NCBI GenBank assembly: GCA_002314875.1
Contig: DCHS01000003.1
Coordinates: 1 to 39,033 of the forward strand
Direction of reading: 5' to 3'
Source: Prevotellaceae bacterium UBA1746
GTDB lineage: Bacteria; Bacteroidota; Bacteroidia; Bacteroidales; Bacteroidaceae
Length of the DNA stretch: 39,033 bases
Positions 32,844 through 39,033 of this stretch are shown here, one piece after another (the first letter of the stretch is position 1; every line of letters begins with the position of its first letter). The notes under the pieces were generated by a model. The model had not been told where the DNA came from, made no database searches, and saw nothing but the letters and a program-made list of their open reading frames with translations. Both the position numbers and the translations under genes were made by a program.

Positions 32844-34049
32844 CTACTTGTGGCGCTGCAGGCTGAACTGGTACTCGACAACCCCGAGGGAGCAGATCTC
32901 TGCGGCAAGGTCGTTGAGGTTATGAAAGCGGGCGTAGTCACTGTCACCGCCGAGGTCCTCTGCCCAGGGAGCAAGGATGAGGAGCTTCCCCCTTGCGCAG
33001 GCATAGAAGCGCTGACGCTCGGGTTTCCACAGCACTCCGATGGGCTCCTTCTGGAGGTGGATAAGGGGGAGGCCGCGACTGATGCACTCACTCTTGATGA
33101 GTTGCTCACCGCGAGAGATGCCGGGGGTCACGAGGGGCAGCCCCATAAAAGCCTGGGCGATGAGGGCATTGGCAGCATCTGCGAAGGCCTGAGTGGTCTC
33201 AAAGGGGACGGTGGTCTTGGCGCTCATATCGGTAGCACGGGAGTAGCCGTAGCGCTGGCGCTCCTCGGGGGTCAGCATGCCGACGGTAGCCTTTCGGTGG
33301 CACATCACCTGGTGTTTCTCAGGGACCTTGAGGAGCATGAAGTTGCCGTAGGCGGAGTAACGCTTCCCTGCTATGGTGAGGCAGAGGGCGCGCTGCATAA
33401 TATCGGGAAAACGCTGGCGGATAAGCAAGCGGTGCGGGTTCTCCTCTATATAGACCTTCCAGTGCTGGAGCTGGCCGTCCTTGCTGAGGATGCGGTCGTT
33501 GAAGCCAGGGGCGAAGAGGGGAGGTCTGCTCTCTACGTCAGAAGCCGAAGACTCGGGGCCGGAACTGCCCCAAGCGCTGGCGTTTACAGGGCAAGAAGGG
33601 CCGGAACTGCCACCTGCGGTTTGTTGCGTTAGCGACCACCAGGCGCGGGTGCAGCCCGACTTGAAGGCGCCGATAATCTGCCCGAGTTTCTTTCCTCCGG
33701 TGATGGGGCTGCTGACGCGGACGATCATGTGGAGATGGTCGGGCATAAGAACGAAGCGCCAGATGCAGACCATGGGATAGAGTTGGTTAATCTTGCAGAG
33801 TTCTTCGTCGATAATCTTCTGGGCAAGGGGCGAAGGGACGAGGTGGGCAAAACCGCTCTCTCCTCGTCGGGCGCGGAGGTCGCCATCGACATAGCCGAAG
33901 AGGGGTTTTCTGTCGGCGATGGTGCAGGTGATGAGATAGGTTCCAACGCCGTTATAGTCATGGGTGTTGTTACGGCGAGTTTCTCGGTGTTGGAGTTCGT
34001 ACCTCCACCCGATGCCCTCAATATACTGAGGTTTCTTTTTATCGTTCAT
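32844..34049 (-). CDS. REP-associated (Y1/HUH) transposase-like protein
   Basis: This 401-residue protein has an N-terminal IS200-like/RAYT nuclease domain (residues about 30-230). GTYLITCTIADRKPLFG comes first, then the metal-binding HUH motif in VLMPDHLHMIV (His105, His107), LGQIIGAFKSGCTRAWW, and FNDRILSKDGQLQHWKVYI with ENPHRLL. A Gly/Ser-rich insert (about 143-175) interrupts the usual path between the last two. No obvious catalytic tyrosine follows FKSGCTRA, where Trp137-Trp138 stand. Residues about 280-375 (LPLVTPGISRGEQLI, CARGKLLILAPW) look like a Smf/DprA-type Rossmann domain, by eye. RAYT proteins mobilise or process short palindromic repeats, which fits the adjacent array. Confidence 0.85.
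   Translation of the reverse strand: MNDKKKPQYIEGIGWRYELQHRETRRNNTHDYNGVGTYLITCTIADRKPLFGYVDGDLRARRGESGFAHLVPSPLAQKIIDEELCKINQLYPMVCIWRFVLMPDHLHMIVRVSSPITGGKKLGQIIGAFKSGCTRAWWSLTQQTAGGSSGPSCPVNASAWGSSGPESSASDVESRPPLFAPGFNDRILSKDGQLQHWKVYIEENPHRLLIRQRFPDIMQRALCLTIAGKRYSAYGNFMLLKVPEKHQVMCHRKATVGMLTPEERQRYGYSRATDMSAKTTVPFETTQAFADAANALIAQAFMGLPLVTPGISRGEQLIKSECISRGLPLIHLQKEPIGVLWKPERQRFYACARGKLLILAPWAEDLGGDSDYARFHNLNDLAAEICSLGVVEYQFSLQRHK
33540..33620. repeat. In-frame duplicated GC-rich motif inside the transposase gene
   Basis: GGGGCCGGAACTGCC at 33555-33569 and GGGCCGGAACTGCC at 33598-33611 are separated by a 42-bp period. They encode the two GSSGP blocks of the insert, 14 residues apart. The core GGGGCCGG is the reverse complement of CCGGCCCC in the neighbouring 47-bp array. 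Confidence 0.65.
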
Positions 34050-34129
34050 ACCGTGAATGAATAGGCTCTCTCTCGGCAGAACGCTGGGCGGGGGTCTTTT
34101 GTTTATTTTTAGGTTATTATTCTATCTCT

Positions 34130-34165
34130 CCTGACATCAAACGAGGAAGAAGGGTGTCACGAAGG
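34130..34165. repeat. Direct repeat, left copy
   Basis: CCTGACATCAAACGAGGAAG and the following 16 bases match 34528-34563 at about 31 of 36 positions, in the same orientation. It lies just downstream of the stop of the small membrane gene 34171-34509. Confidence 0.65.
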
Positions 34166-34170
34166 ATAGA

Positions 34171-34509
34171 CTATTCTCTACTATTATTATAGATATTTAT
34201 GTTGTTCTGCCCACTACTATTGTTTTTATTCTTTGTGATGAGGGCGTAGAATGCTATACCTAGGAAAAGAAATACTCCGACAATAAGGGCAGGAACAGCG
34301 ACCTTCACAATTTCCATTGTTTCTTCGTGCTGTTTTGCTCTTTTCTCAGCTTCTATCTTTTCTTCTTCCTTTCTTTTCTGTTCATTATGGCGGTCTATTT
34401 GCTCCAATACAGATTCAGCATTGAGGGCTTTAGATTCAATATATCCTGTTGATGGAACACAGAACCCTATACAAAAGAAAGTTAGAAAAAGTATAATAAA
34501 TCTTTTCAT
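34171..34509 (-). CDS. Small exported/membrane protein with coiled coil
   Basis: This 112-residue protein, not recognised as any named family, has an N-terminal hydrophobic signal segment (1-18), then a highly charged helix (about 32-68, EQKRKEEEKIEAEKRAKQHE) likely to be a coiled coil. One transmembrane helix follows (about 70-93, VKVAVPALIVGVFLFLGIAF), then an Asn-rich tail (NNINIYNN). This predicts a periplasmic coiled coil held in the membrane. It stands alone between two copies of a 36-bp direct repeat, in AT-rich DNA beside the transposase. The repeats suggest that the segment moved or was duplicated as a unit. Confidence 0.65.
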   Translation of the reverse strand: MKRFIILFLTFFCIGFCVPSTGYIESKALNAESVLEQIDRHNEQKRKEEEKIEAEKRAKQHEETMEIVKVAVPALIVGVFLFLGIAFYALITKNKNNSSGQNNINIYNNSRE

Positions 34510-34527
34510 AATTTAAAGTTAATAATT

Positions 34528-34563
34528 CCTGATATCAAACGGGGATGAAGGGTTTCGCGAAGA
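34528..34563. repeat. Direct repeat, right copy
   Basis: CCTGATATCAAACGGGGATG and the following bases match 34130-34165 with about five substitutions. It lies 19 bp upstream of the start codon of the small gene, so the pair brackets that gene. The remaining bases to 34692 hold no gene. Confidence 0.65.
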
Positions 34564-34692
34564 GTGGAAAGGTGAGAGGATTCGAGGGAGTTATTTAAGG
34601 TTCACAGGCGCAGGTCCCGTGATTCTTTATTTATATTCGGGCAAAGAAAATATTATTGGGCAGCGGGAATGCCCCTATGACCCCGTGACTTT

Positions 34693-36063
34693 TTAGTAAT
34701 TGTCAATATTTATATTGTTTTCTATATCAATTGATGGAGTATTAGTATTGACAAACGATGCATGCTGGATAATTTCATATTTTGTAACATTGCCATTATA
34801 GTCTTCAATCTCAATAGGAATATGGTTATTTCCTCTTTCAAAATGCATTTTCATAGTAATTTCGTGTAAGCCATTTATATCTTTTGCATAAATTATCTTT
34901 CTTGTTGGACCAACACCATCATCATATCCAAAAAAACTACTATAATCACCACATAAATTTCTGTTTCTCACTATTGTTATAGCTTTAACATCTCCACTGA
35001 CAAGTATTTTAAATGTTACATTACACATATAAAGGCTTCCAGCCCAATTTGATATGTTAATATTTGCTCCGCCATATATTCTGGGTTTGTCTTCAGGAAG
35101 CAAAATTCTTTGGCCATTTTTGAAATGAATAGAATTTACATTTTTCTCGTTCGTGTTAATAATGGTTTTTTCGTTGTTTAAACCAACATAAAGTAAGGAA
35201 TTTATAGATGGTGGTTCGTTGTCTATGGCAACAACACCTATAGGCTGTTGGGTATAACTCCAATCTTTGTTAATACCTATAAGAACTAGGCACTTATATC
35301 CACTACTACCTTTTTTTTGGTGGCAAATAAGTGACTGGGACAAAGATGTTACTGTACCAGCAAAATCATTACTAACAATTGATTCCACATATTTATCTAT
35401 AAATGCTTGTGTAGAACAAGCTACCATAGCATAATAGTCCGCTTTCATATCAGAGTTAATCCTATATGATTTGCCTTCAACAGACTTGAGTACAGGAATT
35501 GCTGTCTTTGGCTTATAATCATCATACCCAGATTTCATTAAAGTCCTATAATAAGCAGTCATTTTTTGTATAAGAGAATCTGGCAAATAATGATTTTTGT
35601 TAAATAACCATCTCTTTAATTCTACAATATCATTAGGACCAGCAGAAGAACTACTAAGTTCTGCGCCAGGTCCGGAAAAATGGACAGTTTCTGTGGTAAA
35701 GGATTCATATGGCACTTTATAGTTGATCATTGTATCAATTTGATCATGAACAGTAATATGGATAGGAATGATACCATCACTTTTCATCGTGAGAAGAGCG
35801 ATTTCTTTTATCCTATCTTCATTTACCTGGAGGAGATCAAGGATGTTGAACTTGTCTTCATTGGTAAGTTCTCCTTCACACAAAACGATATTATTTGTTT
35901 TTATCAAATAATCATGTTTTATGCTGGTATCACTTCTAAGTACTATAGTTTCTCCTTCATCTTCCATCTCGAATTGAACATTATTATTAGACGTTCCTGA
36001 TTTATTGCATGATAACAAGAACACTACTAAAAAAACACTAAACAGAGCGCAAAAATGTTTCAT
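34693..36063 (-). CDS. Lipoprotein of unknown function
   Basis: This 456-residue lipoprotein has signal MKHFCALFSVFLVVFLLSC (Cys19 lipidated, followed by NKSG). I recognise no enzymatic motif. The first 130 residues read as a beta-rich domain (NNVQFEMEDEGETIVLRSD, KTNNIVLCEGELTNEDKFNI). The middle (about 165-290) looks mixed alpha/beta with YRTLMKSGYDDYKPKTAIPV and HQKKGSSGYKCLVLIGINKD. The last 130 residues read as an Ig-like sandwich (RIYGGANINISNWAGSLYMC, ITMKMHFERGNNHIPIEIED). Codon use is much more AT-rich than in genes left of 32 kb, suggesting recent acquisition. It stands alone, with 144 bp to the upstream gene. Confidence 0.7.
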   Translation of the reverse strand: MKHFCALFSVFLVVFLLSCNKSGTSNNNVQFEMEDEGETIVLRSDTSIKHDYLIKTNNIVLCEGELTNEDKFNILDLLQVNEDRIKEIALLTMKSDGIIPIHITVHDQIDTMINYKVPYESFTTETVHFSGPGAELSSSSAGPNDIVELKRWLFNKNHYLPDSLIQKMTAYYRTLMKSGYDDYKPKTAIPVLKSVEGKSYRINSDMKADYYAMVACSTQAFIDKYVESIVSNDFAGTVTSLSQSLICHQKKGSSGYKCLVLIGINKDWSYTQQPIGVVAIDNEPPSINSLLYVGLNNEKTIINTNEKNVNSIHFKNGQRILLPEDKPRIYGGANINISNWAGSLYMCNVTFKILVSGDVKAITIVRNRNLCGDYSSFFGYDDGVGPTRKIIYAKDINGLHEITMKMHFERGNNHIPIEIEDYNGNVTKYEIIQHASFVNTNTPSIDIENNINIDNY

Positions 36064-36207
36064 ATTACTTTATTTGTATTTAACGAGTTTATATATGCAA
36101 ATATGCCTAATTCCTTTTTTTAATAATAATCTTGATTACAATTTATCCTATTTTCGATGGTATCGAGGTGGGAGAAGAGTTCCTCAATCTTTGAAACGAT
36201 ACGACGG

Positions 36208-36591
36208 TTATTCCACTATTTCTCCGTGGATCACTGGCACGGTCTTTGGCATACCGCCATTTGTTGTGTAACTATATGTACCGATAAACTGCGGGGCCTT
36301 TATCGTGACAATTTGGTCGCTATAAAAGTTCCCGCCAAGTATTACGACAGTATTACCCATGTACAAATCAAATTCTTCGCTTGAGACTTCATTTGCCAGT
36401 GCTGCCTTGCCAAGAACCTGGAGAACCTTAAAAGTTGTTTCCTGTTTGTTCTCGTAACTCTTGGGCTCTTCAAAATATTGTATGGGATCTGACTCCGAGT
36501 GATATTGTTTAATGTATCCGATAGCGATGAAAATGACGAATGTCAGGATGCAGCCCGTCAAGACACCTAACAGAAATGATTTCTTATTCAT
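36208..36591 (-). CDS. Small membrane-anchored protein of unknown function
   Basis: This 127-residue protein has one N-terminal transmembrane segment (about 6-27, FLLGVLTGCILTFVIFIAIG) and a soluble remainder likely facing the periplasm. It includes FKVLQVLGKAALANEVSSEEFDLYMGNTVVILGG and a beta-rich end (IVTIKAPQFIGTYSYTTNGG). I recognise no family. It starts 9 bp after the stop of the 213-residue gene, so it belongs to the same transcription unit as the restriction-modification genes. This is unusual for a membrane protein and may mean only readthrough. Confidence 0.7.
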   Translation of the reverse strand: MNKKSFLLGVLTGCILTFVIFIAIGYIKQYHSESDPIQYFEEPKSYENKQETTFKVLQVLGKAALANEVSSEEFDLYMGNTVVILGGNFYSDQIVTIKAPQFIGTYSYTTNGGMPKTVPVIHGEIVE

Positions 36592-36600
36592 AATGTGTTT

Positions 36601-37242
36601 TTATTTAATAATTTCTACTCTCCAGCCAAGTTTAAGGGCTGAAGAGATTTTTTCAAGAATTTTCTTTTTGTCTTTGGTGTTGCTATGAGTAAGCACATAT
36701 AGGCCAGGTGAAACTTCGCGTTGAGCAGAACCATACTTCTTATCCCTTGTAGTCGAGACAATATTGATGCCGCAGGATTTGAGACCAAGGTCACGGACAG
36801 GCATAAGACCTGCTTTAATAATAGCTGTAGTGTAAGTGGTGGCGGCATCCTTTTCATGGATAATTTCTCCATTCTTGAGATGAATGCAAAGTCCTGTGCG
36901 AGGAGATATCTTCACCACCTTCTTACGGCGAGGACCAACCTCTTTGTGCGGTACTTCTGGGTCGAGTTCCAGTTTCTTGGCTTCAAGGAGTTCTGTGATG
37001 TTGGTCTTACGAGACAGAGCTACGCTTAGAGGCTCACCTGGGTGATACTCAACCACAAGGACGAGGTCACGTTGTATCTCGCTCAACTGAGGTTCTATGT
37101 TCTGACTAAGTGCAGGCAGAATCTCCTCCTTGATAATCTTTTCCTCCAAGTTGTCTGCTGCTTTGAGCAGTTCGTCAGGCATTGGCAGATTCAAGTCACG
37201 CAGGGATTTCAGCGTTGTGTATAGTTCTTTGAGTGTAGCCAT
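36601..37242 (-). CDS. Restriction-modification-linked protein of unknown function
   Basis: This 213-residue soluble protein has a helical N-terminal half (residues 1-65, TLKELYTTLKSLRDLNLPMP, EEKIIKEEILPAL). A basic stretch (VGPRRKKVVKISPRTG) precedes a compact C-terminal domain (about 115-213): LCIHLKNGEIIHEKDAATTY, LMPVRDLGLKSCGINIVSTT, then SPGLYVLTHSNTKDKKKILE. The last part resembles a domain often encoded beside type II restriction-modification methylases, but I cannot name it. It could be the restriction subunit, a specificity factor or a DNA-binding accessory. It lies 11 bp after the 75-residue gene and 9 bp before the membrane gene. Confidence 0.7.
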   Translation of the reverse strand: MATLKELYTTLKSLRDLNLPMPDELLKAADNLEEKIIKEEILPALSQNIEPQLSEIQRDLVLVVEYHPGEPLSVALSRKTNITELLEAKKLELDPEVPHKEVGPRRKKVVKISPRTGLCIHLKNGEIIHEKDAATTYTTAIIKAGLMPVRDLGLKSCGINIVSTTRDKKYGSAQREVSPGLYVLTHSNTKDKKKILEKISSALKLGWRVEIIK

Positions 37243-37253
37243 AATTTATTCTC

Positions 37254-37481
37254 TTATAAGTGGACACTAATTATGTTAGAGAAATTATCCTTTAGGTAAG
37301 ATTCTATAGTATCGAGTTCAACATCTTCACAAGAATCAAACAGATGAACAATATCTTCTTTGTAATCTAAGAGTGACTGGACTATATCCGTAGCACAACG
37401 TGCGGGAATACCATTCTCTCCTTCAATGTCAGCAATTGGTTGAATGACTACTTTATACTGATTTAATTCTGTTATATACAT
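37254..37481 (-). CDS. Small acidic protein in a restriction-modification operon
   Basis: This 75-residue acidic protein, not recognised, reads MYITELNQYKVVIQPIADIE then NGIPARCATDIVQSLLDYKE, DIVHLFDSCEDVELDTIESYL and a short end. It has no signal peptide or DNA-binding motif that I can see; its small size and negative charge would suit a regulator, DNA mimic or structural partner. It lies 20 bp after the methylase stop and 11 bp before the 213-residue gene, so it is almost certainly cotranslated with them. Confidence 0.65.
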   Translation of the reverse strand: MYITELNQYKVVIQPIADIEGENGIPARCATDIVQSLLDYKEDIVHLFDSCEDVELDTIESYLKDNFSNIISVHL

Positions 37482-37501
37482 AATTCAAATCTATTAATCG
37501 T

Positions 37502-39033
37502 TTAACCTTCAACAATAGCAATCTCCTCTGGTGTCAAGCCATAGAGGTCATAAACGAGGAGGTCTATTTCGTGCTCGAGGGCAGAGGTGTCCGATTCAAT
37601 TGATACTTGTTTTGACGAAAAAATCTCATCAACAAGTTTTATTAGTCGATTCTTATAATCTACTTGTATTTCTTTTGCAATTGGTAGATTATCAACCTCA
37701 TATCCATTTACATTACTATTAGTGCTCAAGAGCTTAAAGATGTAATTCAAAAGCTTACTGTTAAAGATAGCAAGCATGTACTTGGCTTCATCCATAGTAT
37801 TAAACTTGCAGTAATTAACAGAATTTGCACAATACGTATTATTTACGAGTGTCATTTTCAGACGAATTCTTTCATTTACACCTGTTATGCCTTGCATTAT
37901 AATACGAGGACTCTCAAAGAGATCTTGACCTAATCCTTTTTTCAAAGTGGAAAGAATATTAAAATCGAGGAATAGTGTTTCTCCTTGACTGATCTCCTTA
38001 CGTTCAATGTACCTATCAACATGAGCTCCTCTAAGCATCTTACAATCAGAAGGATCTTTTGTAAATGCATTCTTACAGAAAGTCATGTCGATTTCACCAG
38101 TATAACACTTCCCTATTAATCCAAAAGGACTTGATTTTGAATATACTTTTACTAACACCTCAGAGTCTTTGGTTTCTGTTAAAGGAATTGTGTAGTTTTT
38201 AGCATCTATACATTTAATTTGCTTAAGAGTGTAAATACTACAGTCCTTTAATTCTTCGGTATAAGGTTCTCTGTTGATTCTGAGACTAAAAGGTCTATTA
38301 CTACGAGTCTTTTCTTTGGTAAATTTTACAATACAAACAGACATTTTTGCACTAGCAAAAACTCTCTTTTGTGGATTGTCTCTTTCTGGGAATGCGTCGA
38401 TATGTAAAATCGTGTAGTTGTTGAAAATATGTTCTCTTAACTTCGCCGCGCTTAAGTCACAAGTAAATGCAAGTGGGAAAATCTCACAAAAGATACCCTT
38501 TTGCTTCAACAATGATCCACCATGAATAACAAACAATCTAAAGATGTTTAACATTCCACCCTTGGCAGCATCATAAAATGTACTTTTCTTATACTGTTCG
38601 AGAATCTCTGAGGGTACAATAACACCATCACCTTGATTTTGTCTTTTATTTATCAGACCATAAGGAGGATTACCAATTACAATATCAAATCCTCCGTTTG
38701 CAAACACATCATTGAACCATGTATGCCACAGGAAGAACTCCTGGTTGTTGCGCAGGTCAAGAGCATCAATAGCAGCACTCACTTCTGGGTTCCCAAGAGT
38801 TTTTGCCTTGACTAGTGACTTGACAGCATTGTCTATGCTTTGTAAGAGTTCTGATTTCTTATTATGGTCCTCCGTATTGAAATAAGAGTACATGTGCTCT
38901 TTAAGGAGCATACGTGCAGTTGTTTCCTCGTCAAAGGCTAACATCATCTGACGGCTACTGTCATAAATATCGTCCAATGGTACACCCTTATACTGCTCCA
39001 ACAACGAATTACCCTGCATAATCTTGAAGTCCA
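37502..39033 (-). CDS. Eco57I-like DNA adenine methyltransferase / type IIG enzyme, partial
   Basis: The frame stays open through the right edge of the window (codons DFKI precede the Met at 39019), so the start lies outside. The visible 509 residues begin with IMQGNSLLEQYKGV, usual ahead of motif IV in Eco57I-type enzymes. They carry the N6-adenine methylase motif GGFDIVIGNPPYGLI near residue 116, then FRLFVIHGGSLLKQKGIFCEIFP. The C-terminal part (about 300-480: MLRGAHVDRYI, PRIIMQGITG, YMLAIFNSKLLNYIF, LPIAKEIQ) is a TaqI-type specificity domain that reads DNA sequence. It methylates adenine at a specific site and may also cut unmodified DNA if an N-terminal nuclease is present outside the window. 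It is a defence gene. Confidence 0.88.
   Translation of the reverse strand, partial: DFKIMQGNSLLEQYKGVPLDDIYDSSRQMMLAFDEETTARMLLKEHMYSYFNTEDHNKKSELLQSIDNAVKSLVKAKTLGNPEVSAAIDALDLRNNQEFFLWHTWFNDVFANGGFDIVIGNPPYGLINKRQNQGDGVIVPSEILEQYKKSTFYDAAKGGMLNIFRLFVIHGGSLLKQKGIFCEIFPLAFTCDLSAAKLREHIFNNYTILHIDAFPERDNPQKRVFASAKMSVCIVKFTKEKTRSNRPFSLRINREPYTEELKDCSIYTLKQIKCIDAKNYTIPLTETKDSEVLVKVYSKSSPFGLIGKCYTGEIDMTFCKNAFTKDPSDCKMLRGAHVDRYIERKEISQGETLFLDFNILSTLKKGLGQDLFESPRIIMQGITGVNERIRLKMTLVNNTYCANSVNYCKFNTMDEAKYMLAIFNSKLLNYIFKLLSTNSNVNGYEVDNLPIAKEIQVDYKNRLIKLVDEIFSSKQVSIESDTSALEHEIDLLVYDLYGLTPEEIAIVEG

Noticed and set aside
32850..33632. Plus-strand 260-residue frame opposite the transposase
   Set aside because: The minus strand carries the HUH motif and other transposase landmarks. 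The plus frame is a GC-rich shadow without a recognisable domain.
37502..39033. BREX PglX or DISARM methylase
   Set aside because: The NPPY motif alone does not distinguish these. The immediate neighbours lack PglZ, BrxC or helicase genes, and the TaqI/Eco57I-type C-terminal specificity region fits an ordinary type II enzyme. The upstream side is outside the window.

Overview
The window looks like chromosome from a Bacteroidales bacterium, most likely a gut or rumen Prevotella/Segatella-type organism. This is inferred, not proven. The signs are: Bacteroidetes-type promoter boxes (TAnnTTTG, in the best cases with TTTG about 20 bp upstream); few Shine-Dalgarno sequences; lipoprotein signals; BspA-like leucine-rich, GLUG, dockerin-like and FISUMP-like surface proteins; and a C-terminal tail of the form YDLxGRR...GIYIxNGxK on two secreted proteins. 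No rRNA, tRNA or CRISPR array was seen.

Left part (1-13.2 kb): the end of an AraC regulator and an aldo/keto reductase. A likely operon follows, with a flavodoxin-like lipoprotein, an acyltransferase-3 membrane protein and an exported GH5 glycosidase. On the opposite strand, a membrane-anchored AraC regulator is joined by a TAATG stop/start overlap to a 1395-residue GLUG/dockerin-like surface protein. Divergent from these are an exported GH127/DUF1680-type glycosidase and a lipoprotein whose C-terminal part is strikingly like eukaryotic stefins (cysteine-protease inhibitors) behind a META domain.

Middle (13.2-20.3 kb): an AbiEi/AbiEii type IV toxin-antitoxin pair with a well-formed promoter and palindromic candidate operators; a DUF4405-like membrane protein; an AraC regulator that may be leaderless; a MATE transporter followed after 1 nt by an acyltransferase; a decayed HXXEE-motif gene; and a convergent second acyltransferase.

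Surface-protein block (20.4-32.3 kb): a leucine-rich/dockerin-like protein followed after 5 nt by a 2263-residue protein with an N-terminal cohesin-like domain, CARDB and Calx-beta repeats. Further along are a HIRAN protein and a two-gene minus-strand operon of exported proteins with single dockerin-like calcium-binding loops.

Right part (32.3-39.0 kb): a REP-associated (Y1/HUH) transposase next to a 47-bp tandem array and itself carrying an in-frame 42-bp duplication. Beyond it lies a visibly AT-richer stretch of unfamiliar exported proteins and the end of an Eco57I-like restriction-modification operon with three small downstream genes.

A short iterated repeat built on GGTTCAA recurs at five places (4.66, 16.2, 20.5, 29.9 and 32.5 kb). 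At one of them it is read through in frame, just after a signal peptide.
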